From positions 23,482 to 87,481 of the forward strand of contig SWBL01000219.1 in NCBI GenBank assembly GCA_024195585.1: a stretch of 64,000 nt of DNA, written 5' to 3'. Below, one piece after another: positions 24,158 through 34,451 of the stretch. This DNA is from Aureobasidium sp. EXF-3400. Lineage: Eukaryota; Ascomycota; Dothideomycetes; Dothideales; Saccotheciaceae. Under the pieces are notes generated by a model. The model worked only from the letters and a program-made list of their open reading frames with translations. It was not told the origin of the DNA and did not search any database. Numbering within the stretch: position 1 is the first letter of the stretch; every line of letters starts with the position of its first letter. The position numbers were made by a program, and so were the translations under genes.

Positions 24158-25448
24158 CTAGGATAATGGGCTCGCTATGCACTCTTGATCGACACAACAC
24201 CATTCATATAAGCATGTAAGGGTCCTAATGGTTTGTGAGCTGGTCAGCAGTATCCAGGCACGCATCTTCGACCTGTGCGAAAGGGGAAGGGGGTATCGAG
24301 AATGACTCTCTTGATAAGTCTCCTGAAATAAAGGCGAGCGGTGGACTACGAGCAACCGTCGCTGCTGACAAAAACAATCTTGTTGCCATGTTGCTAAGAA
24401 AGCAGAGAGTTGTCTGGGGTAGCCAGAGGTAGCGCAGCTGGTGCAGGCATTCCAATGGAGTCAAGACAGAACATGACTTCCAACTTGAGTGTATCGTTTG
24501 TGTATCTCGCAATTGTCCAGAGACATTCCACAATATACAAACCTATTACCTGGAATAGTGTTGGTGAAGAGCCAGTGGAAGCCGAGCTCCTTGTGTTGTA
24601 TGAGGTGGCTTGGGAAGAGAGGATGATTGGAGGTATATATCGTGCAAGAGCTCTGAAGAAGAGGCTGAACCAGAAGAGGGATGAGTATATATACTAATGA
24701 GACTCGGTAAGCTGATAGCTGCTAAAGGCGAGTCTTTCGATTTGATATACATCTGGAGCAGTCTATATATCCACCTGATATAGTTGCCGCTATGTTTGCT
24801 ACAAGTGCACCGTGAACGAATACTGACAAAGGGTCAAACGAGTTTGACATAATCTATTTCCATCTATCATATCCAATTATATAAAGGGTATCGGAGCACA
24901 AGCGAGCTACTTGATCTCAACGACCATGAGAGCAGTTGGTGTTTGATCCGTGAGAAGGCTTCTGGAACCAGGTGTGAAGTCGGAAGAAAGGTGTTTGCTT
25001 TATGGAGAAAGTTTTGAGGCTTTTTGTGAGCCTGAGCGAGTGGGGCTCGCTGCTGAGAGGTCTTTACTAGCTTGTCTGGCGCTGATGAAGGTACTCTGAT
25101 GCAGTCAGTTTGCAGTGTTGATGAGCTTTGTCGATTTGCAAGAAAGAATCAGGCGTCGCGGGAGTGTCCGCAAAACGACACAAACTAAAGATTGGTTGTA
25201 CTATGTATGTCGTCGGCGCGGAATCTGGATGATGCATTCTTTGCGCTAGCTTGAGTGCAGACAGGCGACAAACAGAAAACAAAGTCAGATTTCAAATGTG
25301 AATCCTTCGCGGCCATAAAGGCGGCCCACATCCAGACAAAGACGCAAGCGTTCTTGACAAAGCTACAGTTGACGTGTCTCTGCACCTTTTGGTCTCATTA
25401 CTGGCAAGGCATGGAAGTCAGTCTGGACTGAGTGAGTGATTGATACAT
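24158..25448. other. Intergenic region without supported gene
   Basis: 1.29 kb of short ORFs on both strands. A 102-codon minus ORF (24225-24533) has no signal peptide or domain and was not called. Confidence 0.5.
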
Positions 25449-26747
25449 TTATGTCAACCATGGCACCAAATCTCCATGGAAGGGCCTGTCGACTTGTTCA
25501 GCCTGCTCGTTGCCTACCCAGCGCCAAATGCCCTGCGAACCAATTACTTCTGCATCTCCGTGCGCTAGGCTCTTCAATTTCTCGAGTCTTGGTTCACTTT
25601 GTACTTTGTGGAAGAATAACGATGTCCAAGTCTTGCCTTCTTTTTCTTCTTGCTTTCTCATCTCGCGTTGGCCTTGTTCAACCTTGCTCTTTGCATCGGC
25701 GGCTGCTTGCATGTTGCCAGAGTTCAAGGCTGAGATGGTGGGACCCCAAGCCTTCCTGCTCTCGTACGGGTCAAGCGTAGACTCGCTCGGAACTTGTACG
25801 GGTAGTGGTGGGTGTGCATTGGTTTCAAACTCTTCGATCACAGTGTTCGCCTTTTCGTCGCGAATAGTGAAGACCTCGTTCCAGGTACCATCTAGAGTGT
25901 AGATCGGGTGTTTGCGACTGTTGTCATCGGCAGAGTAGACTGCGGCGTGTAAACTGTTCTTTTTGCCAGCCAGACCCAGTAGGCGCTTTCCAGAAAAGTC
26001 GACAGAGGCCACGTATCCAGACGAGGAGACGATATCGTAGCTACCAACCAGCTCCGGATATGCTGCTCCAGTGATCAAACCTGAGACCTTCACCGAAGGG
26101 AGAGGAATCAGGTAATCTTCGTTCCATTTGTCAAGATGAATTATTGCGTGACCAATCTGCTTAATGTTGACAGTGCCAGAGAAAGTGATGTTTTGGCATG
26201 CATATCCTTCAGCCTGAGCTCTGAATCAGTAATGGCGTGTACCTAGAGATTTTCTAGACATACCCTGACGCCTTGCTCATCGTTCCAAAGGTAGCAAGCT
26301 GTGACTGGTGGATGATGACTAGATCAGGATCAGCACATTTTCGAGCTTTTCTTTTCTCTTTATTAGCACACAAACGCACCTGACCTGTTCGGAAATTAAG
26401 CATGTTCTGCCTTCTCCGTCGTCACCACCCCAAGCTCCCATAAACACTTCGCCTAAGAAAGCATTCAAGGGCTTCTTGACGCCTGCGTTCTCGTCCCGCC
26501 CTGCATATTGCTGACGCTTTAGACTGGCCAGGAACCACTTCAAGACAAGTAAACAGCGTTTCTGAGCATCAGGCTCCGAGGCAGGAGCGCACAACAGTTC
26601 AGGTCTCTCGCACCAGTAGGAAGGGAACTCGACGGTCGATTGAGATGCTAGTAGAAAAGGTGGTGCGGTAATGTTCGAGAGGTCGCCCTTGATTGTTGAG
26701 ATGGACGCAATGAATTCTTTCAATGTTGATCTATTGCCGTCGGCCAT
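25449..26747 (-). CDS. Oxysterol-binding protein, KES1/Osh4-like
   Basis: Lipid-transfer protein of the OSBP-related (ORD-only) type, exchanging sterol and phosphatidylinositol 4-phosphate between membranes. Three exons: 26380-26747, 26264-26318 and 25449-26213; 395 residues, close to yeast Kes1 (434). The fingerprint EQVSHHPP is rebuilt exactly across intron 1 at residues 120-127, followed by VTACYLWND. Other family stretches are PLNAFLGEVFMGAWG, GYACQNITFSGT, LPSVKVSGLITG and the C-terminal WTSLFFH. The acceptor for intron 2 was placed at 26214 because the nearer AG (eight bases upstream) gives a stop. No PH domain or FFAT motif is present, so it is a short, soluble Osh4-type member. Confidence 0.95.
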
Positions 26748-27334
26748 GGCGAATTCTGGGGTCGTTCCTGCTGGCGGTCTGTTTATGTGGTGTCGATCAG
26801 GGTTCAGATGCTGGATATGGTCCCTTTTCTTTTTTTTCGTGTATGGAATTGACAATGTTTTCACTAGTACTCTGGAAATTGCTGTCAGAGGAGGAGAATA
26901 TAGTTGTTATGGCTGGGTGATAGTACAAATATAGAATAATGCTCGTCGTCGTCCTCAATGACGACACCGACCAGCTTGGCAACAACGTTTCGCGGAACTC
27001 CCGGCTCGGCTGCCAACGACTTCCTTTCCTATCAAGATGCAACAACATTTTGTCATATCTCGCTGTTCCACTAAGAGCCTGCCATGGTATAAGATCTCTC
27101 GAGCTTTCATTGGAAACACATCGTCTAGACAGTTTACGGTGCATTTCTATAGACATCTCCACAGAGCCTCGTGACCGCAGAGAGTTGTATGTTCAACGGT
27201 CAGCCTTTTCTCACGAGGATAATAAGAATACCCAGAATACGGAGATGTGATGCAGGTATTTGAACAAAATTTACATTTCCAGGGAGCGCTTTTGGACTTG
27301 CGACGTCGGTATCTCGTTCATCCTTTCTCGGGCT
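26748..27334. other. Promoter and intergenic DNA upstream of the OSBP gene
   Basis: 587 bases with no convincing gene; ORFs on both strands are short and compositionally random. Confidence 0.5.
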
Positions 27335-27580
27335 CTACACTAGCACCCACTCCTCCTCGAACTCATCAGGAGCGTTGTCTTGTGAATCACTCGTGCCTCC
27401 GTACTGGTCACTCTGGTCGTCTTGAGGAATCCAGGTCACGCCGAACATCTCTGTGATGGCGTCCAGGGCACGATTCTCTTCTTGTTGACGCTGCATGGCA
27501 GCAATCTCTTCTGCCAATGCTCGCTCGAGGACGATATAGAGGAGCTGTGAGACGGAGAGATCCTCCATTGCTAGCTTCAT
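27335..27580 (-). CDS. Small acidic orphan protein, possibly with unseen upstream exons
   Basis: 81 codons starting MKLAMEDLSVSQLLYIVLERALAEEIAAMQ, a clear amphipathic helix, and ending in an acidic EFEEEWVLV. The composition is protein-like. Upstream on the same strand, 27599-27835 has exon-like sequence (LPFYDDSPKYATLYYAQ followed by GTATCT and a CTTGCAG acceptor), but I could not join it to this frame without a stop, so the 5' structure is unresolved. No family recognised. Confidence 0.35.
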   Translation of the reverse strand: MKLAMEDLSVSQLLYIVLERALAEEIAAMQRQQEENRALDAITEMFGVTWIPQDDQSDQYGGTSDSQDNAPDEFEEEWVLV

Positions 27581-27971
27581 GGGTCAGTAAGTGTTGGATC
27601 AAGGTTTGGTATGCTCAATCGTACATGCTTGCTTGAGAAGACGCAAAGATCTCTTTTGAGTGTAGGGAGTGTGAAGCGAGAGCCTGCAAGGTGAGCAGGG
27701 CATCTTAGACCCGATGAGGTTTGGTATAGATACCTGCGCGTAATACAGGGTTGCGTATTTTGGCGAGTCGTCGTAGAAAGGAAGTTGCGTTGTGTTTTGC
27801 GTTTGAGTAGCAGTTTCCACGTCCGTACGCAGCACTTTACTTCACTTCTACCACACTCTTCCATCTGCTTCTCGGCAACAACCACAACAACGAGGTCACC
27901 ACACCCTCGCAACTCCCACCATCTCCTCCTCAACACCACCACCACCATCAAAACCTCCGTCGCCAACCACA

Positions 27972-28234
27972 ATGGCACCACGCTTCCTCAAGAAGCTCAA
28001 GACCACGGTCAAGGACCTGGTCACCAAGATCGGCCGCGCCCTCAGTGGCAGCAGCAGTAAGCACTTTATCCTCTCATCTCACCTTTACACCTCACTCACG
28101 CCGTAGCTACAGACGACAGCAACAGGGCGGAGTCCACGGCCTCGCTAGCCACGGAAGTCAAGCAGGACGCGAAGGCTCGCGCCAGGTTCCCTTCCACCAT
28201 CCCTGCCAGGGAGCGCATGACCCTTGACGATTGA
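27972..28234 (+). CDS. Small basic orphan protein, two exons
   Basis: Exons 27972-28056 and 28107-28234 with a canonical 50-nt intron (GTAAGC...CCGTAG); 70 residues. The N-terminus MAPRFLKKLKTTVKDLVTKIGRAL is a basic amphipathic helix and the rest is charged and Ser/Thr-rich, ending ERMTLDD. The first exon has the same length (85 nt) and phase as that of the intact F-box gene at 38396 and codes for a similar basic helix, so this may be the leader of a truncated F-box gene, but no F-box follows. The CT/CA-rich leader upstream looks like a real fungal promoter. Confidence 0.5.
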
Positions 28235-29009
28235 TTGGGTGTGTGTTGGGAGGTGGAAGGGGAGCCGTAAGAGCGTTTGAAAGCTCATCGGGGGTGGCAT
28301 CGGGTCAAGTCGAAGGGGATATCAAGGCTAGTGCCGAGCCGACGAGCAGGTCGAGGACGAATGTACGAGTACCATGATCAATGAAGACCACTGCAACGCC
28401 ATCTTCTCTTCGTGACTGTTTACCGTGAAACTCTGATGATGTTCCTTGTGAACGAGAGTGTGATTCATTGAGGACACAGATATACAGGCCATCGCTGTTG
28501 GGTCGTACTTTGACCCCTGAAGTAAGCTTACTGTGAAGAGGTAGTGGATATCAAGAAACAACCGTGCAATTACACGGCATAAAGTATTAGACGGAGCTAC
28601 GAAAGACCAAGCATAACGACTGCAACTAACAAAGTGTGCAGACCTCTCTCTCTCCATCTCTCTCCATTTTCTCCTCAATTAGTGTACAAAACAAATTCAA
28701 AATCAGGTCAACAAAAAACAAAAGCAAAGACCATTGAACCACTTCTCCTCGTAACAACCCCATCTCCTTTCTTCCGACCCCTTTTTCCTTCTTCGCCTGT
28801 TGCTATGCACTTGGTATGAGGAATTCTCTGGGTATGTTGTTGGAGTCGTCGAAAGGTATCAGACGATTTGTGACCTGAGAGTCTGACTGAGTGTGCTGGA
28901 TCATTGTAGTTGTGGACGCTTTCGACGGGGCGCATGGTTTGATAGACAGAGATACTTCTGAGTGTTGTGTGACGATCGGTTCAAGATGGTTGTTTGGAAA
29001 GTCGATGGG
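28235..29009. other. Intergenic region
   Basis: 775 bases; a CT-rich stretch near 28648-28672 and no supported gene. Confidence 0.5.
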
Positions 29010-30596
29010 TCACCAAATTTGTAGGTAATTCTCGTGATCCATGATAGCAATCTCAATGTTTTCCTCACTGTCTCCAGTCTCGTTGATCTGTGGAAGCAAC
29101 GTCTCCTCCGTTTCGTGAGGCGAGTCGTGGTTCTGGAAACTGGAGGTTGGCTCAGGAGTATCCGACTCAGGAGTAATCTGCTGAGGGGTAGTCTGCTGAG
29201 GAGTAGTCTGCTGAGGAGTAGTCTGCTGAGGAGTAGTCTGCTGAGGAGTAGTCTGCTGAGGAGTATCAACGTCGGGGGCGACTTCTCCCTTCTCTTGGAT
29301 CCGACTGTCCACCTTGGCTCCGAGATCGTCTCGCCATTTACCGGGACCATCAACAGGCTCGGCTCTCCAACCGGCCTCGTATGCCTCCATTCTAGCCGCG
29401 AGGTCTCGAATTATGTGCTTCAGCTCGGTACCTTGTGCTTCGAAAAAGACGATCTCGAGGAATGCCGCCTCCTGATCGTCGTTCATCGAGAGTTCGAAAC
29501 TCGCGAGATTGTACAGCTTGCAAGTCTGAAGGGCTGGGAAGTGTGAAACAAAGTTTACTAAGATGCTCCAGGTACTCAGAGATCCCATCTTCATTCTTTG
29601 CAACTTCAGATGCGTTAGGAACTTGTGGCAAGGTGCAAGATAAACGTTTTGTAAACTGAAGGCGCTCGTGGTGCAGTTTCCGGCACCGGTCAAGTCCAAC
29701 CTTCCAATCTGCGAATCTTCCAGCCATGCACCCAAGACTGACAGTTCACCGAAGAACCGCTTCATTGGGGTGGGGAGCACATCCTGGTTCAAGGGAGAGT
29801 TGAACATCGTCACGGACTTGCGAATGTGGTTGTAGGAGAACGTTTTGTATCGAGAGTCGTTAGCGCCGTATCTGAAATCCAGACTTGTACCATGAAGGAG
29901 GGTATCATCGAGAGCTTCTTTGATATCGTCAAACACTGTGACACTGTTGTCCAACTCTCGTATCATCATGCACAGTGCGGTCTGGTCTCCCAGATCTACC
30001 TCGACTTGGTCAACAGGGCAGTTTAGTTCGGCGCACGTCCGGAGAAGCGACCTCAAAGTATCTCTGAGATACGTTAGGGAGTAGGCGGGAATATAGCCAT
30101 TCGCACGGTCAGTCGTGCCATCTCTAAGACCGTCGACAAGACCATGGCATGGCTGCTCGTCGAAACAATTTTCAAAGAAGAATCCCAGCCTGATTTTTCC
30201 GTGGTTGTCACGAATACTTTGGACAATCTTGCGGATTTCCTTTTCCTTGAGATCGGTCTCTTCCATGGATTCTTCAGGGCCGGTTGGGAATGGAGGAATT
30301 GAATCTGGGATGTCCTCTTCGTCTAGAATGATCGGGGAAATGCTGTAAACGCAATTGAATGCGACAGAACGAACAAAGGGGCCGAAGGAGTCATGGGTGA
30401 CAATGTCCTCGAGCACTTTGATGCTTCCAAGAGTCATGGTATGCCGGCGATTCACCATGAACTTCTTCGCGAATAGGGGAGTTGTTGTGCTCTCAAAGCG
30501 CTTGCAGATGGTTCGGAGGCTCTTGAGGTTATTTGGGTCCACATATCCCAAGAGATGGATGAGTGTCTCTGAGGGGAGAGACAGCAACGTCACCAT
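29010..30596 (-). CDS. F-box protein with TPQQT tandem repeat near C-terminus
   Basis: Intact single-exon frame, 528 residues. The N-terminal F-box (residues 4-45) reads LSLPSETLIHLLGYVDPNNL, then SLRTICKRFES; the SCF adaptor Skp1 would bind here. A family pattern follows (LFAKKFMVNRRHTMTLGSIKVLEDIVTHDSFGPFVRSV), a large middle domain with DDTLLHGTSLDFRYGANDSRY, and a Leu-rich part (HLKLQRMKMGSL). Residues about 445-475 are six TPQQT units coded by a 15-bp minisatellite. The acidic C-terminus is likely disordered. No intron is needed. The fragment at 23705-24157 comes from a close paralog. The substrate is unknown. Confidence 0.88.
   Translation of the reverse strand: MVTLLSLPSETLIHLLGYVDPNNLKSLRTICKRFESTTTPLFAKKFMVNRRHTMTLGSIKVLEDIVTHDSFGPFVRSVAFNCVYSISPIILDEEDIPDSIPPFPTGPEESMEETDLKEKEIRKIVQSIRDNHGKIRLGFFFENCFDEQPCHGLVDGLRDGTTDRANGYIPAYSLTYLRDTLRSLLRTCAELNCPVDQVEVDLGDQTALCMMIRELDNSVTVFDDIKEALDDTLLHGTSLDFRYGANDSRYKTFSYNHIRKSVTMFNSPLNQDVLPTPMKRFFGELSVLGAWLEDSQIGRLDLTGAGNCTTSAFSLQNVYLAPCHKFLTHLKLQRMKMGSLSTWSILVNFVSHFPALQTCKLYNLASFELSMNDDQEAAFLEIVFFEAQGTELKHIIRDLAARMEAYEAGWRAEPVDGPGKWRDDLGAKVDSRIQEKGEVAPDVDTPQQTTPQQTTPQQTTPQQTTPQQTTPQQITPESDTPEPTSSFQNHDSPHETEETLLPQINETGDSEENIEIAIMDHENYLQIW
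29166..29265 (+). repeat. 15-bp coding minisatellite, about six copies
   Basis: Near-perfect repeats of CTGAGGAGTAGTCTG (plus strand), coding TPQQT on the minus strand inside the F-box gene. The left-most copies carry single-base changes (GAGTAATCTG, GAGGGGTAG). Confidence 0.95.
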
Positions 30597-31570
30597 GTTG
30601 ACATATTTTCTGAAGATCGACCTCCTGATCTACGTCAATATCAGTCCACAGTTCGTTGCGGTGTCTCCCAGGAATACTCACAATCAACGAGTGGCAAACT
30701 TGGAGAGGTAGAAAGCTAGGCGGGAATAATTCTGGTACGCGTGATGTATAGAAATGCAGAAAACGGAGTGATGGTGGAAAAAGGTGTTGGAACACGGAAA
30801 TTGGTGGACGTGTTTTTGTGTTCATGACAACACATCTACCCCTTTGGGACTCCCCAAAACGCCGTCGCAGCAACAACACGGACAATTGCCAAGCTTTCAC
30901 CGAGCATACATGATTCTGAGAGCTGGCAAGTTAGATACTGATGAGATGTAGAGATCCTTTCAGGGTCGTTGTCTGGCTTACTTCTCAATGCTGTGGGTTG
31001 TTACCCTCCTGATCAATCTGTTCTGTTTTCCTTCTTCTACTACTGCTCTTTGAGCATCAGACAACGACTCAGAAGATGTCTGTCCCTGCTTAAAGCATTC
31101 TGTTCTGACCTCGAGGTTCATAGATTACAGTACACTTCCCTTCCCCCAACCTACTCATCATCTGGCTGCCGTAAGCTGGCTGCCGTAAGCAATCGACTCA
31201 ACACTCACCTCAGTAGAATGTTCATATCGTGAAGTATGCCAGAAGACAGTTTCAATAACTGATATCTGTGAACTCATACAACCCATAAATTGATCATGAA
31301 AGAGACAGTATAACCTTGAGCTGCAAGACTTGATCACGCTCAGCTTGTGCAGGGGTCAAAGGTCGGAAAACTCTGCGTTCGCAGTTGATAGGACCATCAG
31401 AGAAATTCATGACCAGCTTCTGCCTATTTAATTGTATCCAATGTATGGCGTGCGAAGCCATGAAAGTCGGGACGGCAAGAGCAAGTTCGTAGCCAAGTCT
31501 AGATAACTATAGTGATCTGAAATAAAGGAAGATTGAGAATGGTTTGGTTCTTCTGTTAAGGCGCTAAGAT
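30597..31570. other. Intergenic region
   Basis: 974 bases, including the F-box gene promoter. A short direct repeat (GGCTGCCGTAAGC, twice) lies near 31164-31190. No supported gene. Confidence 0.5.
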
Positions 31571-31980
31571 ACGGAGGATTGGGCGATTTCATCATTTTGA
31601 CTCGCCTGGCACCCTACAAGATCAAAGGCATCGGCAACGAGATTCTCTTAGACCCTCCGAAGTTGGGTATGCTGACGTCCGCCGTACAGTGGTTCACACC
31701 TCGAACCAGGCATCGCACCTCGCTTTCCATTGCAACCAGTCATCCGCTCGACGAAGGTCTCGGTCTGGTCCTCATCCCAAGCAACGATCTCTTCCTCCTC
31801 CTCCTTGATAGTGAGACAGGCCTTGCCAGTGATGGCAACGCTGAGGGTAGCATCCGTGTCGCCTTTAGCGTTGTGGACGATATCCTGCAGAAGGCGGCTA
31901 GACTCGGTGAAGAAGATTTTGCAGCCTTCTGAGGAGTGGTGTTGGTGCCAACACCGTTGATGATGTTAATATATGCGTCT
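31571..31980 (-). pseudogene. Unidentified degenerate coding fragment
   Basis: On the minus strand one frame reads open from about 31930 to 31700 with protein-like sequence (LLQDIVHNAKGDTDATLSVAITG, then CLTIKEEEEEIVAWDEDQTE). It has no start, no clear end, and it directly abuts the P2 remnant in another frame. I cannot name the source gene. The plus-strand 117-codon ORF over it is an antisense shadow. Confidence 0.4.
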
Positions 31981-31988
31981 ATCTTGAG

Positions 31989-32125
31989 TGTTATTGCCGG
32001 AGAGCTCAGAAATGAGCTTCTCAAGGCGGTCACCTTCGGCGTCGACACCGACGGAAGAGGGAACGGACTTGATGTCCTCGGCAGAGGGCTGCTCGTTGCC
32101 GGCGAGGTTGAGGAGGAGGTTAATC
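31989..32125 (-). pseudogene. RPP2: 60S acidic ribosomal protein P2 remnant
   Basis: The minus strand reads [19 protein letters not shown], then [25 protein letters not shown], which is the N-terminal half of ribosomal stalk protein P2. The start (expected MKxLAAY) is replaced by unrelated sequence with a stop nearby, and the hinge, Ala-rich part and EESDDDMGFGLFD-type tail are absent. The end coincides with the region where P2 genes carry an intron or the loop before the hinge. It cannot make a functional P2. Confidence 0.8.
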
Positions 32126-32377
32126 GCGAGGAAAATTTGCGGAATTAGCGAGCATGTTCATGCAAAGCATAGCAGTAGCCTTGACGAAGCTGGCGACGGT
32201 GATGGCAACCATTGCCTTGCGGGCCTCCTCGCTGATCATGCTGAAGAAGTTCAGCGCAGTGGTGGTGGTATCGAAACGCAGTCTGAAGGCGTAGAGAATC
32301 AGAGGACCTCGGCAGCAAGCTGAATGATCGTGATTAGTTTGTGACAAACAAGGGCTGTGAGTGGTATATGCTAACAT
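32126..32377 (-). pseudogene. Unidentified coding fragment next to the P2 remnant
   Basis: A minus-strand frame reads [42 protein letters not shown], which is protein-like and unlike P2. It stops just before the P2 part. The source gene is unknown to me; together with its neighbours it looks like part of a patchwork of captured pieces. Confidence 0.35.
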
Positions 32378-32525
32378 GATTTTTCAGAACACCAATAGTA
32401 GTTCTGTTGTGATCTGAAACTGACGAGGGTCTTTGAAATTTCCATGGCCATTGGACCATACAGCAAGGGGTCAGTAGGTAGTCCGGTTGAGTCGTGGCAA
32501 TGGTGCCTCGAGACAGTGAGGTGAC

Positions 32526-32573
32526 AAAGTTTTCAACAACGGATCTCTTGGTTCCCGCATCGATGAGGAACGC
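32526..32573 (+). pseudogene. 5.8S rRNA 5'-end fragment
   Basis: The plus strand holds TTTTCAACAACGGATCTCTT, directly followed by GGTTCCCGCATCGATGAGGA and ACGC, nearly the universal fungal 5.8S start (GGTTCTGGCATCGATGAAGAACGC). After GAACGC the match fades. No 18S, 28S or ITS context surrounds it, so this is an isolated fragment, not an rDNA unit. Confidence 0.85.
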
Positions 32574-32719
32574 GAGAAGGCGCAAAGTGAGGCAAGAAGC
32601 ATGCTACTCTGACGAGCAGATGCTATTGCAGAAGCGCGTGCTACACGTGAGATCTGCTATGTGTCAGAGAACATCATCACTCGCAGCGAACAAGACTTAC
32701 TGTGTGAGAATTGATGGTT

Positions 32720-33101
32720 GAGGCAAAGGGTTGGGCGAAGGACGGACGTATGCGCTGGAGGTCTTTACCAACTCTGAACCGGAAGGTGCGAAGGAGTTTG
32801 GCTGGTAACGCAAGTGCTAATTCCGAGCCTGGCGACGCCGACAATTCCGTGAGGTAGAATACCATTTTTCAAAGTGGCTGGAACACATGTCTGAGAAGAG
32901 GTGTTGAAGGAAGGAAGGCTGTGAGTGATTGGAGAAGGCGTTTCTGATGGACTTAAAAGATGTTCACGTAAGGATGCACATTGCGAGCATAGCATCAACT
33001 CACATGCGCGCGCACCCAACCAATCACTGATGAGCGAAGTCGGCGACAACAAGAACATGTGATGCTTAGATTGCTTTTTGAAGATTTTCAAGTGACCGGG
33101 G
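32720..33101. other. Intergenic region
   Basis: 382 bases between the fragment patchwork and the 3' end of the desaturase gene; nothing supported. Confidence 0.5.
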
Positions 33102-34451
33102 CTACTCAGTAGCCTCCTTGACCATAGGAGCTGAGACCGAACCAGACAAGCCACCAACAACCTTCTCGACCCAACTTTGCCATCCACTCTTCCTGCCTGA
33201 TCTAGCCTTGATACCAAACTTCTGTCTGATATCTTCCTCGGTGAATGCTTTTGTCTTTGTGCGCAACATATCCGCAAGCTCCTGTTTCGACATCTTCGTC
33301 TGATCACCAATCGGGATCAAGCAGTTTTCAGCCAAATAGAGGTATTGCTTCTTGAGCACTCTGATGGTCAGCATCATGTAGTCGATGTTGTGGAAGACGA
33401 GCGCGCGGCCACTGCTGTATGCCTCCTTGCTCTGGAGGAAGTGGACAGGAGCGTCTCTCCAGTGGCGGCGAGGGTTGAGGTGGTGAGCAGTGTGGTAACC
33501 GTCGTTGAAGCAGAAGCGGTTGCTGGGCACATCGATGAGGGTGATGCTGCTTCTGAAGTCTGAATCAGGATCCACCTCATCAACAAGAGCATGCTGTCCC
33601 CAGTTTCCAATCATGAGTCCAAGGCGCATGATAACGAAAGGCAACAAAAGGACAAACATAGATGCACCAAAGTTCACTTTGGTAGCCATGAAGTAGAAGA
33701 ATGCATAATTGGCCATCTCTGACACACAAGACTGAAGTGCCAATCTCGACTTACCCTTGCGGAGGAAGTAAAGAGGCAGTTCAGCCCAGATGAAGAGAAG
33801 GAAGCGTCCAACATAGCATGCGAAGTCGAAAGGCGAATCGCGCTGGTAACGAATCGTCGAGGAGAGATCATCCGGTCCGTTGCCCTCGACATGGTGGTGC
33901 TTGACGTGGTGGTAGTAGTATGAGTCCCAAGTGTGGCCCATCAGCGGCTCCAACAGATAAGGGAAGCTGAGATCGAACCATGCATACTCCTTCTTAAGAA
34001 CACCTCCGTTGTGAATATGGTTGTGCATGAGCAGAGTAAAAGCGCCGGCACACCAAACGGTGTACACGGTGTGAACCACACCATGATACCAGTGGAAATC
34101 ATAGTACAGATAAGCGGCGCTTGCCAAGTTGACCGTCAAGTACAAGATGATGTGCGTCAAAAAGACGACATCAGTCGGGTGACGCACAATTCCCATGGCG
34201 ATCTTGGTGTAAGGTTTGACCAGGTATTTGTTGATGGTAGGGTTGAGATCCTTGTCGTCCCATGTTGTAAAGACGGTTGGCACAAAGTCAGGACTCTTTG
34301 GGTCGTTGATGGCGAGTAGATGCTTGATGTCCTTTTCGTCATCAGCAGGATCCTGGCCTGCTGGTGTTGCCAATGCTTGTAGATCCTGGAGGAGGTTCTT
34401 GGAAACGACCAAATCCGGTCCTGTCAAGTAAGGGTCGACGGTACGAGCCAT
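33102..34451 (-). CDS. Membrane fatty-acid desaturase family protein
   Basis: Integral-membrane di-iron enzyme of the fatty-acid desaturase/hydroxylase superfamily, single exon, 449 residues from the ATG at 34451 (an alternative upstream start would add 25 residues of Ser/Arg-rich sequence and is less likely). The three His boxes are HNHIH (143-147), HHVKHHH (181-187) and HTAHH (320-324), as expected for iron ligands. Hydrophobic segments lie at about 96-116, 125-142, 214-232 and 247-283. There is no N-terminal cytochrome b5 domain. The C-terminal tail (KQELADMLRTKTKAFTEEDIRQKFG) is charged and helical. The wide DFHWYHG...HNGG spacing is unlike Ole1 or Delta-12 types, so substrate and position of oxidation are open. 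Confidence 0.88.
   Translation of the reverse strand: MARTVDPYLTGPDLVVSKNLLQDLQALATPAGQDPADDEKDIKHLLAINDPKSPDFVPTVFTTWDDKDLNPTINKYLVKPYTKIAMGIVRHPTDVVFLTHIILYLTVNLASAAYLYYDFHWYHGVVHTVYTVWCAGAFTLLMHNHIHNGGVLKKEYAWFDLSFPYLLEPLMGHTWDSYYYHHVKHHHVEGNGPDDLSSTIRYQRDSPFDFACYVGRFLLFIWAELPLYFLRKGKSRLALQSCVSEMANYAFFYFMATKVNFGASMFVLLLPFVIMRLGLMIGNWGQHALVDEVDPDSDFRSSITLIDVPSNRFCFNDGYHTAHHLNPRRHWRDAPVHFLQSKEAYSSGRALVFHNIDYMMLTIRVLKKQYLYLAENCLIPIGDQTKMSKQELADMLRTKTKAFTEEDIRQKFGIKARSGRKSGWQSWVEKVVGGLSGSVSAPMVKEATE

Noticed and set aside
25436..25902. Plus ORFs over the oxysterol-binding protein gene
   Set aside because: Antisense of exon 3, which encodes recognisable OSBP sequence.
29166..29265. CRISPR-like array
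   Set aside because: Direct 15-bp repeats without spacers inside a coding frame; it is a minisatellite in a eukaryote.
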